64,000 bases of DNA from Lineus longissimus (lineage: Eukaryota; Nemertea; Pilidiophora; Heteronemertea; Lineidae): assembly GCF_910592395.1 (NCBI RefSeq), contig NC_088310.1:24571491-24635490 (forward strand), read 5' to 3'. The position numbers and the translations under genes were made by a program. The notes under the pieces were generated by a model. That model worked only from the letters and a program-made list of their open reading frames with translations, did not search any database and had not been told where the DNA came from. Shown here one piece after another: positions 13,131 through 26,499 of this stretch (position 1 is its first letter; each line of letters starts with the position of its first letter).

Positions 13131-15464
13131 ATTGGAAAACCCACCACAGCACGCTATCTAATGTGATGCCAATCTATACTTTCATAAGTTCCTCAATGCT
13201 ATATGTGGCAGTTTTCTTTATCGATTAACATTCGAATAGATTATTTTCTCGGCGGGGTGATAGAGTGTAGGTGTATCAGGGGCATGAGTTCTAAATAAGA
13301 GGCACGATTGTGGTTATGTATAACATAGATTGGAATTGAAATAAATGTGCCACCCAATTACCTAAAAAGGTACCAAGAGAAAGCATAAATATAACTCCTG
13401 CACTGTTGGTTAAAATAAATGCTTTTCATAAAGTTCCAAATAAATTATGTAATAGATTATGCGTTAAACATTACAGGCGTGGAATTGCCAAATCCTTATA
13501 AATTTTGAAAAAAATTCAATTTCATTAACTTCCCATTTTAACGTCTGCTTATCATTTCGGACAGAAAATAGCTGCTGTTTATTACCACATTTTCAGTGAT
13601 GAGCATCACTTTAATATTGCCCCAGAGATAAGTTAGTCTACTGCTGATGGAAATATATTTATGAGAGCACTTTTAGTGAGACCTGTGAGTAGAATTAAGT
13701 TTTCACTATGGACTAATTCCGGGTTACTAACTGCTGGCGTTTTGGAGGATTATCTTGCGATAAATAATTACTGACAACATTTTCCCAGAAGACAATTGAT
13801 TAATCGATAATGTGTTTTCTGCAACATGTTAGCGATACCAACATGCAATTTTTTGTCACGTCTGGCTGCAGAAGTTGGGCTGATCTTTCTGCTGTTATTT
13901 TGATTACACTGCTGCTCTCTGGTCAGTTTTGTGAGAACTAGTGTCTCTGAATCGGGGAACCTGCTTGAATTCTTGGCATACATTTATTAACATGGAATAT
14001 TCCTTTCATCATGTTCGTGATAAGAAAAACATAATGCTTGTGACACGTCAAATTCTCATAATCAACTTTGTGTTTCACGAAAAAGGTTGCCCAGGAATGA
14101 GTATTATCTTTCCTGCTAACTTCCAATCAGAAATATTGCCTCTATCATGTTGATCATGTTTGGATTGCTTCTCTGTTTGTAATGAAATGCCAATCACATT
14201 TTGATGGCTTCAAAACTGATTCCGGAAAAATTGGCCGGCTCTTATAAGTATGCTTTGGTATACAGGTTTCTTAATGTGTCTAATGAACATCGTTCGAGAC
14301 AGCGGGATATGTAATATGTAAGATTCGCTGGACATGAATTCTAAGTCGGTGGCTTTCTTCACTAATTTGAACATGATGGTTGAGAAGGATTCAGGGAATC
14401 ATTTTGATATTTTGTCTTAAACCTGGTCAGATAGTTCTAGCTCCTGTGTGAAAGAGCTTCTTATATGCATGGTGCTTCTTTCTATCACATTAGTTTAGTT
14501 AATGTAGATTTCAAAGGAGAATAAATTCAGACTAACCCATTAGACGTGATTAGCAGATCATCTTTTACTTCGAAATTCTTGAATGCACAGCTTTGTGATA
14601 TGCCATGTTTCTGTTGAACTTGATAAGCTACCTGATGGTAGATTTATCCAATAAAAACCTAGCGACAGTAACTTCATTTGCTATTGAAGGTGTCTGTTGA
14701 AAGAAATCCAACTTTAGAGCAAAAAAAACCCAAAGCTTTTACTTGCAGAACCAAGTTTATATTGGCAGGCGGATTTCCTTCTCCTGTCACCATCTCTTAG
14801 CTTTTTTGTTTATACCACACTCAGACAGCCAAACATCACCTTTAAAAACCCATTCCAAACTTCCTTCCTCCTCAGTGTTGTCTCGGTAAAAGCAATTCAA
14901 TGGCCATTTGTTCCTTCCCATTGCTCAAAACACAAATATGTCTTCCTACGACTAATATTCTTGAAAGTATTCCTAATTGCTCTGAGGAAGAACCATACCT
15001 GTTTCATCTCCCTCGAGATTGCTTTCTGAACCAAGAACACACTTAAGGAACGACAAAAGGTATCAGCTATGTACATTAGATAATAACTTGTGCATTGCTT
15101 CTGGTCCTTCATAATAAGGTCAGAGATAATGTTTGCTCATATTCAATGTCAGAATGTCTTAGCAGTCTGATAGATGGTGTTTACTTTTTTTTGAGTGGCT
15201 TGCTCTTTCGTGTCTATAACATAAGGTCCATACCGAAGGAATGGACATAGTTAGGTAAGGGGAACCATGGATACAAGTATGGGTCATACTGTATTCTGTC
15301 TTATGCATGAATGAGAGGATAAAAGGAGACTTGTGATTGAAAATTGGTGACAGAAAATGATTTTATTACAAGTCCTTCAGTGTTAAGTGAAGGCCTGTAG
15401 GACAGGCTATTATGTCTCTTCTTTTTAATGTCAAACTGGAATTTGCTTCAAGGGAATTGATATT

Positions 15465-15608
15465 CAGGGACCGACCCAGGAGTCCAAGAGAGAGGGTGCC
15501 TCTTTGAAAAAGGACAGGGGCCTCAAGGTGCTTTTTACCCCAAATACCCAAGCATCTTCAGAGAGTTAGTCAAGCAAGGGGGGGATGCCCAGGGCACCTC
15601 CTTCCCTG
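15465..15608. mobile_element. Possible GC-rich MITE remnant
   Basis: The block starts CAGGGACCGACCCAGG and ends GGGCACCTCCTTCCCTG, giving only a weak terminal inversion (CAGGGA). The interior has G-rich runs unlike its surroundings. The general look resembles the short GGATCC-type repeat at 38052, but the match is poor. Confidence 0.25.
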
Positions 15609-16054
15609 TATGCTCGATGCCTTGACTTCTTGTTATCATGGACGGACTATGATGTGTCGGTTTGAGCTCCAAGAGCTACTCTAGCAGAAGCGCTGGCTGT
15701 CAGAAACATGGCTTGTTCCTCGACATCCAGGAAACAAGTGACAGCCAGGATCTCAAAGATAGCGGCTTAGATAAGGTGGCTTACAATACAATGCGGAACA
15801 TGTCTAGTTCCTCACACTTGATGTCCCAATATCTTGAGGAAGGATGTCTTAAACAGACATTTCCAGGAAGTTAGAAAACCTCTCTTGATATGAAATCAGT
15901 GCCCTCGGAAATTGATGCACTGAATTTCTTTCTTAGAGGTCCTTGTTTCTTCATGCTTTTGTTGTTGGATGCCACATTTCAAAAAGTGTTTGATATATAT
16001 CTGAGTTATGTAATGAAAATATTCTGATATCTTAAGAATGAGTAATTCTGTTTT

Positions 16055-16140
16055 ACTCATATTCAGGAGGTCCTACACGTTTCAACCAATACGTTGGAGT
16101 AATTCCTGAATATATGAGTGTTTTTGTTTTACTCATATTC
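16055..16140. repeat. Small inverted repeat with a direct copy of one arm
   Basis: ACTCATATTCAGGA at 16055 pairs with TCCTGAATATATGAGT at 16104-16119. GTTTTACTCATATTCA occurs again at about 16126-16141, so one arm is present in both orientations. Confidence 0.45.
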
Positions 16141-17078
16141 ATATTGTTGGTATTGGTAGCATGTGTGACTTGAAGATGTTGTTCCAGATTCTGGGGAAGT
16201 TGCAGCAGCCTCTGTCACAGTTAAGGTCGGAGTTTCTACTTAATTATACATCAACGTATTCATGCTGCTCTCAATAATCACCATTGGCATAGACATTCCT
16301 GAAAAATAAATCCCACTTTTTAACAGTTGATAATCGTCATCTTTGCATTTGGGTGAAAATCAACTGTCATGATTTCCTCTGTGGGTTTTACATCACGTAC
16401 CAATTATATGAATCCGATCAAAATATCTCCGCTGGCAATTTTATGTGGAAAAGTGTTGATTCAAACTCTGCTTACGAGAGTGCAAAATCACATTACCCGA
16501 CATCGCTGTGATGTTTTACGATGGCTAAGACATGATGTGACCTCTTATTCATTAAAAAAACATGTGATAGAAGAGTTCTTCGTCGTAGTAATAAGGTCAA
16601 TGCATCATGATGGACGTTCCTTTGAACTCTTTCTTGGCGAATGATGTCAGTAAATGGGCTGATCAGGCATAAACTGGTGCGACCTGCCGCATTTCTGAGC
16701 AGAAACTCAGAAATTCAATTAAATTCTTTATCCCTTAACTGCTGAATGGCTGACCAGAATAATTTGTCATCACTGGCTTCCCTGCTCTGAATCACAGCAT
16801 TTTGCATTTAATGTGAAACCTCCTTTGGACAAATTGCCACGAGATTCTGTTTTTATCCCAAGAATGCTGCACAAACCTTCATCACTGGCCATTACTACTT
16901 TTTCCGTTTCCATTGTCCAATATGGGCTGATCAAATTCCCTATCGACTATGGTTGGTGGTATTCCATTTTGGCATGTGTGAGGCCATTGGAGTGCAACAT
17001 ATTGGAAAACAGACACAGGGTTCCCAGGATTAGGCTTGGCTGGCAAGAGATGTGATCGATGTCTGGATGACACTCTTG

Positions 17079-17168
17079 TGGGCTAGTGATTAGGCACTTT
17101 ATGATATGGCCAGTCGGAATGTGAAATGTATTACCCTATCTAATTGTTGTCTATCCTGGTTCAGACCA
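17079..17168 (+). mobile_element. Possible tRNA-like SINE remnant
   Basis: TGGGCTAGTGA (17079-17089) resembles an A box and GGTTCAGACCA (17158-17168) resembles a B box. The spacing of about 68 bp is too long for a plain tRNA. Only weakly supported. Confidence 0.25.
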
Positions 17169-18251
17169 CTTCTCCACTTTATGTATATGGGAATACATGG
17201 TTGGGCGGAGTAACTAACACAACAAAGAAAACTGGGATCATGTCTTAAATACCCTTGAGCATGTTGAGCTGTTCTTTTTAACAGATTCATATAATTTTGG
17301 GGCAACAAAAAATTCACACTGATTCATTGATCATAAACATGCATTTATGATACCCAGTGATAAATTTCGATGAGTGGTATTAAGCTGTCATTATCCCTTT
17401 AAAACATCCCTCTACCCCTTGACAAAATCTTCCTGATAACGTGGTAATCACCAGTGCACATTGGATCTGCATATAGAAAGACGCATGACTGCCTGTATAA
17501 TAAAGACCAAAAATTGGTTAAAAAATTGATGACAGCATTCAACTTTAGGATTGCAAGAAGGTTTTTCTCCATCTCGCAATGATGAATGAATAAATAATCT
17601 GGGTGTTGACGAAGATTTTCATTCAGACGGAGCTATAGAAAGGATGAAAATGTCCCTGACGACTCATTGCTTATCGCTCGTGACATGTGAGTGAGCTGGG
17701 GCTCTCAGGAGATTAGGCAAACATGGTGAAAGGTTGAAGAGATTTATCATCACAGAATCACAAAAAAGATATTCTGCTTCGAAATTTTCCGTTTTAGAAA
17801 ATCGTTTTGTGCTATAATGTTAGGGATTCTGTAAAATGCATGGAAAGGATTAGGGAATTTCCAATGTTAACCTCAACAGAAGACAGTCAAGTCAAATACT
17901 TGACTTACTTGAGAGCACTTGCAGTGCCAAAACATTTTCGGGGCCAGTTAACTTCTGATCATGGTACAAATTAAGTGTTGTTTGACGTCATGTGTGACCT
18001 CAGACACATTGTACCTTGATTTGGATGTGTCTGACATAAACCATGATGTCGTCATGCAACACTCAATTTTTCAGGTGATCAGACCTTTATTGCATGGTCC
18101 TCAAAATGCAAGAACCGTTGTTGGGCCTGGAACAAAGTGGCTCGTCCTGTTATCTACAAGCAGTCATCTTCAAAATTGAGTTTCATGCCAGATCCCCAAG
18201 ACTGAGTATTAGTACTGGTACAATCAAGAATAAGTGATGACCGGTCTTCAT

Positions 18252-19060
18252 TTTTGGCTCACCGTAGGGGAGTCTTTACAATACCGCAGTGTCCGTCGTC
18301 CGTCGTCGTCTGTCGTCGTCCGTCGTCGTCGTATCCTGTTTCAAAAACAGTGGCACGTTTCTTAACCGCTAAGCCTATGAACTTGTAACTTTGTACACAG
18401 GACTCCCTTGGTCAGATGACCTGTGACACTAAATTTCGATCCGATCTGATTCTTAATTTGGCCACCAGGGGGCCGAATGTAGATATCTAAAAAGTGTGAT
18501 ATCTCGCTTATTAATGACTTGTTTGGAATGAAATTTTTGTGGTAGGTACTCATAGCAAGGATACATCATATATCATACGGGTTTTTAATTTGACCTACTT
18601 TTCAAGGTCACAGAGGTCAAATGGCGTAAATTGGCTGTTTCAGTGTAACTATGGCACGTTTCTCAACCGCAACAGCTATGAACTTGAAACTTGGTACATA
18701 TAACCCCCTATATCAGATAACCTCTTGTGCTGAATATCGGTCCGATCTGATTCTCAATTTGGCCACCAGGGGGTCGAATGTGGATATCTAAAAAGTGTGA
18801 TATCTCGCTTACTGATGACTTGTTTTCGATAAAACTTTTGTGGTAGGTACTCATAGCAAGGATACATCATATATCATATGGGTTTTTAATTTGACCTACT
18901 TGTCGAGGTCACAGAGGTCACAACGCAGACACAGATATGGCCGAAATTGCATGTTTTGTGTTTTTCGTGTTGTGGCAATCCAAAGGTCGTGAGTTCAAAC
19001 CCCGGTCAGGGACGGCCAAAAATATTTTTTTATTTTATTATTTTTTATCTTTTCCCTTTT
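18252..19060 (+). repeat. Interspersed repeat, head plus two tandem units of about 301 bp
   Basis: The head reads TTTTGGCTCACCGTAGGGG and is followed by a GTCCGTCGTC-rich simple stretch. Units begin at TGGCACGTTT, at 18351 and 18652. Shared internal landmarks include GGCCACCAGGGGG, AAAAAGTGTGATATCTCGCT and CAAGGTCACAGAGGTC. After unit 2 the sequence ends in a B-box-like GAGTTCAAACCCC near 18992 and a long AT-rich tail, which could be a fused SINE 3' part. Frames inside are repeat shadows. Confidence 0.8.
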
Positions 19061-19092
19061 GTCTTTTCTGACTTGTATCTTACATTTTCTTG

Positions 19093-20300
19093 ATTTTTGG
19101 CTCACCGTAGGGGAGTCTTATGTAATACCGCAGTGTCCGTCGTCCGTCGTCCGTCGTCGTATCCTATTTAAAAAACAGTGGCACGTTTCTTAACCGCTAG
19201 GGCTATGAACTTAAAACTTTGTACACAGCACCCCCTAGGTCAGGTGACCTCTGACACTAAATTTCGGTCCGATCTGATTCTCAACTTGGCCACCAGGGGG
19301 CCAAATGTCGATATCTAAAAAGTGTGATATCTCGCTTATTAGTGACTTGTTTTCGATGAAACTTGCGTTGTAGGTACTCATAGCAAATATACATCTTATA
19401 TCATACGGGTTTTTAATTTGACCTACTTTTCAAGTTCACAGAGGTCATATGGCGTAAATTGGCCGTTAGAGTGTAAACTATAGCACGTTTCTTAACCACT
19501 AAAGCTATGAACTTGAAACTTGGTACATATAACCCCCTATATCACATAGCCTCTGGTGCTGAATTTCAGTTTGATCTGATTCTCAACTTTGCCACCAGGG
19601 GGCCAAAAGTGGATATCTAAAAAGTGTGATATATCGCTTATAAGTGACTTGTTTTCGATAAAATTTTTATGGTAGGTACTCTTAGGAAGAATACATCACA
19701 TGTCTTACGGGTTTTCAATTTGACCTACTTTTCAAGGTCACAGAGGTCATATGGCGTAAATTGGCCGTTGGAGTGTAAACTATGGCACGTTTCTTAACCA
19801 GTAAAGCTATGAACTTGAAACTTGGTGCATATAACCCCCTACATCAGATAACCTTTGATGCCGAATTTTGGCCTGATCTGATTCTTTATTCGGCCACCAG
19901 GGGGCCATAATGGAAAAAGGAAGAAGTGCAATATCTTGCTTATTTGAGTGAATTGTTTTCGATAAAATTTTTATGGCAGGGACTTCTAGCAAGGATACAC
20001 CACATGTCCTACGATTTTTGGATTTGACCTCCTTTTCTAGGTCACAGAGGTCAAATGGCGTAAATTGGCCATTAGAGTGTAACTATGGCACGTTTCTTAA
20101 CTGCTGAAGCTATGAACTTGAAAGTTGGTACATGTAACCCCCTACATCAGATAATCTCTGACACCGAATTTTGGCCTCATCTGATTCTTGATTTGGCCAC
20201 CAGGGGGTCAAAACTGAAAAAGTAGGACATGCAATATCTTGCTTATTAATGACTTTTTTTCGATGAATTTTTTATTGCAGGGACTCTTAGCAATCACACG
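19093..20300 (+). repeat. Second copy of the same repeat with four tandem units of about 302 bp
   Basis: The same GGCTCACCGTAGGGG head and CCGTCGTC stretch are followed by units starting at 19179, 19482, 19783 and 20086 (periods 302-303 bp). The last unit is truncated near 20300. Copy number differs from the neighbouring array (four against two), so the units can expand within the element. Orientation is the same. Confidence 0.82.
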
Positions 20301-20958
20301 ATATTGATCTTGTTGATGTCATAGACAATTATTGGTTGGATCATAAACTTATATATACTGCCCTGTCTTATTACTTGACATCAATACACATCTAAAAAAA
20401 GTCTTCATGCCTGATTGTGTTCACCATATTCACCTCTTAATTAAGCATGATCCTGCCTACTAAAAGATGTATACGGTGAGCACAATGGCCCCTGGCCGTT
20501 TCATTTGTACAGTGTATCAACTTAGACATAAAGTGTATACTCTGACAGGGTCATCACAGTTATTCAGGGAATCATGAAAGATGAGTTTACAGCCCAGTTT
20601 CCTTTCTAACTTGATGCGTAATTCCATATGCAAATGGACATTCAGCAATCGTAGTGGTGTTAAAACTAAGGTGTAATTAGACAATAACATTAATCACCTC
20701 TTTATCAGTTATTATACTCTGGTACCCCTGGAGATAACGAGCAGGCGGACATGAGTGGCAAGTTTATCACCAGTGCCGTGACCATGAATGGATGCATTAT
20801 GGCCAATGAGTCAGAGGTGTCGGAAGGATGTTCAGATTCTGGGGATAAAATTATCTCTAGTGTCTGGGCATGACACCGTCATTGCCAATCCAGTCTCCTA
20901 GAAATCGGATCCCCTGGCCCCAGAGTTTCTAATTTGAAATCAAACTCTGTCAGATTTG

Positions 20959-20985
20959 ATTTCAGTGAAATTTTATCACTGAAAT
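20959..20985. repeat. Short perfect hairpin
   Basis: ATTTCAGTGA and TCACTGAAAT are exact 10 bp inverted arms separated by 7 bp. No function can be assigned. Confidence 0.4.
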
Positions 20986-22851
20986 TCATTTAGTTTTCGT
21001 TTGTGTGCAAATTCTGTCTGGCACAGGCCTTCAATGTAGTCCTTGCTTTGGGTGGTTCTTGGATCTTGAAGCTATAGGGTTGATTCTCGTGCAGTTTTAT
21101 CAAACTGGTCATCAAATTTGTCTTATCATTAAATATATTTTCTAGCGTAGTTAGTAAGTCAGAATTCTCAAATGTTATTTCTGATAAGAGCATCAGCAGC
21201 AAGAACTATGTCACATGCATGGCCTTTATGGTAGAAATCAAATTCCAATTGATCCAAATGCCCGATCGTACCTTTGAGGAAAGCACTGCCATCTCAAAAC
21301 ACTGGACTTCACTAGTTCAGTTCTTCACGTTATTGCAGCATGTAAGGAAGCAACAGCGCCAGTGTTATCATCACACGTTGAATGATACTACGTGTAGCGT
21401 ACATTCATTGATGTAGATGCCATTACAAAAAGTCTGACGAATCAGTCAGGCGCAGCATAAATCTTTGATTCATTGATGACAACTTGACAAATGGTTATAT
21501 TGCTTTGCCAATGTCTTTTATGTTTGATTGCGGGGCTAAATTGCCTCTGAAGCGCTCTTGAGGATTTTGGATTAAACCGCTCTCGGTCTCAAGGGTGCTA
21601 CATTCAACTCGCAACTGAAATTAAAATGTTTGTGTCGCCGAAGTTGAAAGCGATGAATTATCATTCTCTTCGCAGTTGTCGTTATGGATGACATAGAGGC
21701 TTTTTGAAGATTATCTGAGTATTTAGCGGTGCTCCATTGCACTACATGTAGGATATCGATTTCACTTTCTATCCACATGATCCACATGATTCACTATTCA
21801 AACCATCTAGATTATGTTTCTCCAGAGATCTGGGCACAATTTTTTTCTCTGGGAAATCTATAGTAGGTAGTAAATCTAGAGTTAGAGCACAGCTTAAAAA
21901 AAACATGCTGTTCACAATTTCTGCAGTGTTAAAAGGGTCTCGACATTGATTTCAATAACCCAACTGTATTCATAATACAACGCCAAATGCAAATCAGCAT
22001 ACTATTCTGCTTCAGCCTCGATGAAAGTTTGTGGGAATTTCAATCCTGTCGTCAACAGTACAACTGGTGTCATTAAGTGTAATCGATTTGCTGGTATTGC
22101 CGTCTAGTTATGCTGCGGCCAACTATGAGTAAATGGACCGATATTCTTAATCTCTCCAGTTCAGTTGTATGTCAACAGATGGAGACACTTCTATATCGCC
22201 ATTTGATACATCTTTTCATCACGTTCATGAGAAACGGTTGTCAAGCAGCTGATTCTCAAGATGTTATTAACATTATTTGCTTTTTGTCTCTGTGATGATA
22301 CCCCCTTACAATTGCATTTGATCCCTGGCCTACCATGTTTGATAAAAAGAATTATGCTTGTTATTCCACTGTTCTGAAGGTTTGTGTTAAAGTCACTGTT
22401 TTTTTTATCCCGAAGTTGTGAAGCCCTCCCCTTGTTCATGTTCATGTTATAACTTCCAGTAATCCTCTTCGTCATTAGAATTGATATTTTGTGATGATTT
22501 GACAGCAATTATTCAATCATTGCAGCTTCTAGTGATTTCTCTGCTGTGTTATTTAACTGACAGTTTTCTGATTTAACAGTTTAAATTTACATGTGGCAGG
22601 TGTTTTTTCTCCAGCTGAGGTTGCTGTTTTGTGTTGTTCATCTATACGTTGTTCCATTATTTTGTATGTTGTCCTACATTTATGCGCGCAATAACTTTAC
22701 TAAAGGACAATTTCAGATGGTCTTGATCAAAGCACATAATATGAAACTTTTCAGACCTGTCATAAAGTGGTGATGTGTGACAGGTCTGCGTTTGGAATGA
22801 TAGTCAAATAATCGACAAATTCTTGAAATATACTATAGTAAACTCTGTGTC

Positions 22852-22965
22852 CTACATACATACATACATTATAAAATTTGTGTGGGGCGCCTTTCCACCG
22901 AACAAATCGTGCTCAAGGCGCTGCCCCCTCAAAGTACCTCGCGTACAGCCAGGTCATTAACTGAC
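22852..22965. mobile_element. Possible interspersed repeat (GGCGCCTTTCCA type)
   Basis: A CATA microsatellite is followed by a GGCGCCTTTCCACCG...CAAGGCGCTG block, more GC-rich than its surroundings. It resembles the 'GCGCCTTTCCA...CAAAGCGCT' repeats found in many aquatic animal genomes. The family call is from memory, and no boundaries or target duplication are clear. Confidence 0.3.
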
Positions 22966-23220
22966 ATTTGAATTTAAGGACATCTGAAGCATCCTGAATA
23001 TGAGATGGGAGATGTCCTATGCACTGTCTGATTGTAATAGGTTTTTGGGGGGCTAGGTGTAAAAGATTATACTATAATTTAAAAATGATTTAAAAAATTT
23101 TTGATTTCCATTAAACATAAATGTGTGCATGTACCTAAAAAGGGAAATGAGTTTACCCAGACCGACTAGCATACAACAACTCAAAACAGATCAAAAATAT
23201 TTGGTACCTTTTCTTTTCAG

Positions 23221-23376
23221 ATCCGTGTGAGCGTAGATGGTATCGAGAAAACTGGGACAACGTCCGGTGAATACAAGATGCTCTCAAGTAACATTCTCTA
23301 CGTTGCTGGAAGCCCCGACACTGGTAACCTCCCTGGGTCAAGAATACGAAACAACTTCAAGGGATGCATGAAAAAC
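23221..23376 (+). CDS. NRXN: Neurexin exon: second part of LNS2 domain
   Basis: This is a 156 bp (52-codon) internal exon, phase 0 on both sides. It is preceded by a pyrimidine-rich acceptor ending ttcttttcag and followed by AAC|GTAAGT, a near-perfect donor. The translation starts IRVSVDGIEKTG and continues through SSNILYVAGSPDTGNLPGS to NNFKGCMKN. It matches the neurexin LNS2 C-terminal strands, where vertebrates have ISVDGILTTTG, FYVGGSPSTADLPGS and NNFMGCLKE. The Cys in KGCMKN should pair with the Cys in GICED encoded by the next exon, closing the LNS2 disulfide. The exon lies alone between two introns of more than 13 kb. Confidence 0.96.
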
Positions 23377-24221
23377 GTAAGTTTTGATTCAATTAAATCG
23401 AAAAGTAGCAAAGTCTAGTCTGTATAGATTCTTAAATAAATTCATATTAGTGATTTTAACTCATTTTGTCGTCTTAAGTCCTTTATGAAATAGAAAGCCA
23501 TATCCCAGCTGGTTTGGTTGAATCCAGCCACAGCCACTTTTGGTCCTGGATCCATCGAAAACTAGGTTGGATATCCCTGCTGCGATTTTCAGCCTATCCC
23601 AACTTCTGAAAAAGGCCACGTCGACAAAATGCCTGTAAAGTTGTTATTACAGGTTCATTGATGTGATGTTGGTTGTAAATGTAAGCGATTTTAGAGTTGC
23701 CAATATCGTAGATGAGAGATTGAATTCGACGTTGTAAGAATAGATGGAGACACTATTGGAAGTGAACGCTCGGTGATCAAGAAGAAGCAGTTTAATGGAA
23801 TTTCCATAGGTGGCATTCAAGAATGATGTCGTACAAATGCTGTTGTTACGTATCAAGAAATCTCTGTGGGGGAGGGGGATAACAGGGTGGCTTTATCTCA
23901 TGGCTTCACACCGTGATGATAAACATGGTAAAGTGCCAAATACTGACGCATAGCAACCTCAAAACAATGTATCATTGGTTCGGAATTGTTTTCCTTAAAA
24001 ATAGGACAAACATAGGAAGCAATCCAAAGGGGAGCTAGCAGACAGGCATAAAAAGGTTAACATTCAATTGATTATTCCTAACTCACAAAACTATCGGAGC
24101 CTGCCATTATTGCAGTGAAGAGTTTCCAAAGCACCATTATTATCTCTTGCCCCAGTCACACTAAGCTACAGCAACACAAATTGATTTCCTCCTAAAACTG
24201 CTCTAACATGTAACTAAAAAC

Positions 24222-24428
24222 TTGGCGTCGCAAAGACGTAGCCAATAAACCATCGAGATATCTTTCGTTGTCATGTAGTAACAATGTGAGGCTACTTGGA
24301 CTGAATACGTGGTCACATGTTGACCGGACAAGTCCCGAAATTGATTTTGATCGAAAACTTCTCCCAGGCTAAAAACATGCAAAGACGTTTCCAATAAACC
24401 ATTGGAATGTCTTATGGTGGCATGTCTG
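24222..24428. repeat. Spaced direct repeat, about 48 bp x 2
   Basis: GCAAAGACGTAGCCAATAAA at 24230 and GCAAAGACGTTTCCAATAAA at 24379 start two similar blocks that both run on through ATCTTTCGTTGTCATG-like sequence. They lie about 149 bp apart. Confidence 0.5.
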
Positions 24429-26499
24429 ACCATTCCAGACGTCGTCCTGTATGTCATTGGATACTCAGATCTGATCCGATTTGACCAAATAAATCAATAG
24501 GCGTCCTTTGTCTTAGCATTAGTCATGTTGGTCTCAGACATGGACAAAGGGGTTATTTGCTTTGTGGAGAGATTGCTGCTAAACTCAGTAGGGAAAGATG
24601 CTGGCCCTGGTTCTAGTGAAAGAGCTGCAAAGCCATCTTCATTTACTTAGATATAGGTTGGACTACTGTAGTTGTTTTGTTGTACGATAGTGTTGGCTGT
24701 TTGTTGATTTGGCCATCAAATGTTTTTGTATATGTTAGGTCTTATACTTTGGTTGTCTGTTAAGTTGGTTAAAGAAATCCTACATGTACGACTTCATAAA
24801 GATTGCAGGCAAACTTTTTCCATCACCGATATTATCATTATTCTAGGTTTAAATGGTTTCTGCTGATGAAATGGTTGGAAGGAATGACAAATTGCCATTG
24901 ACATTTCCGACTGAAACCCTGAAAATGTTAATCCCTTGGGGTGACTAAGAGGGTGATGACCCTGTCAGTACGATATTGAAAATGTCACAATCGATTATGT
25001 TATTGTGACCACCTGGTGGGGACCGTGGTGGATATTGGTTCAGGTCTTTTAATAACTTTCAAGATGAAAAGTTGTGAGAGGCAAAAGTTTACCACAGAAC
25101 TACAGAAAGCATGCAAGAGTACTGGTTATTCCCTAGCAAACTTGTCATTGAGGCTAACTTGATAACGATCTCCTTCTTCTGCACTGGGTCTTGGTGGTGC
25201 TTACCTCATAAGGTCTTTACTTGCAGAATTTCTTTTAGATAAGAGGGAATTCCAGTCTTCACTATACATTCCACTCCAGTGGTGAAAGCTATTCTATTTG
25301 GAATTCCTTTAAGTAAAGCTTTCACTACAGGATGAAAGTAACTTGCGATAACCTTTTCCCAAGGCAAGAACAGAATCGTTGGTTTTACGCTTTGTTTGAA
25401 AAAAATTACAAGCTGTTCTGTATCTTCTGCGTGACATAATCACGAGGAGGGGAAACCTCTTCAATGTTCTACACAGTTATACATTGCTATGCAGTAGTAG
25501 TGAATCTTAAGTAAAAAAGAAGAAACGGAAACCAATGTTTTAAACGTTAGTGAATGAGATTGCTTCAGCTCTGCCTTTGAAGTGAAATTCAGTCAAAAGG
25601 CTTGAAATCTGTAAGATAATTGTAGTTGCTTTGGGGCTCATGACTGGTTTTATTGCTTGAATGGATACGTTAGGAAGGAAGTTTGGTATTGGTGGTTTTC
25701 CTAAGGTGCTGGTTAGAAAAGATACTACAATTTGAGTTTAACCTGTGATATGGTTACTGGCAAAGCACTTAAAAGTGGGGTGAAAAGCCAAGATGTAATT
25801 AAAAACTAATGATCTGGTATGCTTTGAGCAGTGCCATTTTGAATAAGAGAAATGCCCTGCTTTAGTTTATGGAGTACTCGGCATGTAAATTGGTTTAAAA
25901 CTATTTTTGTTGGTATCAATGGTCTCAGGGCATTTGTGGATGAAGCTGTTGGTTTACTTTCAAATCAAGTTGATCAGGTCTGCAGGAAAGGGATTTGTAG
26001 TCATTGGTGCAGTTTTGGCAGCAAACTGCAAAATGTGACAGCCACCAAAGGCAGTTTAGTTAACTGATGGGATTTACCATGTTTTCCATCCATTCTGTTC
26101 AAAGCAACATTCCCCACCTCCAGCACAGTCCATATCATCTAGGACATGAAATCCTAAACAGAATTATGCCCAAAAAAATGGGTGGAGATCTTGAAAATCA
26201 TCTTTTTTCAAAGGATTTTTGGTCCCGTCCTTGCAACTTGAAAAAAGCCCATTTACCCCTTTAATATGTTTAAGGATGGATCTCATATAAGGAAACAGAT
26301 GCTGCATTTATGCTGCACACAATTATAACATGTCACCTTTAAACACAACTATATTGTTCGAACAATGTCGAAGAAGAAAGTATTTGATGCCATTTAGCTT
26401 TAAGGGATGTGTCACAGAATTACAGATGTTTTTGTTGGTGATGTTAGGGATTGAGGATGTCAGTAAAATGCATGAAGTATTTCTTTGTCTGGCATTGCC

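Larger units (their letters stand above)
7118..23220 (+). other. Neurexin intron (16.1 kb) with repeats
   Basis: The intron is bounded by GTGGGT and ttcttttcag. Supported contents are the 10881 MITE, the 12500 SINE, coding-like duplications near 12.7-13.1 kb, the 18.25-20.3 kb repeat arrays and small hairpins. The remaining stretches (7118-10870, 13150-15460, 15610-18250, 20300-22850) show only short random-looking frames, and I see no gene in them. A small alternative exon for splice segment 2 would lie in this intron, but I could not pick one out by eye. Confidence 0.85.

Noticed and set aside
18362-19992. Minus-strand frames of about 60 codons within the 302 bp repeats
   Set aside because: They are shadows of the repeat unit and recur with it, with no domain motif.
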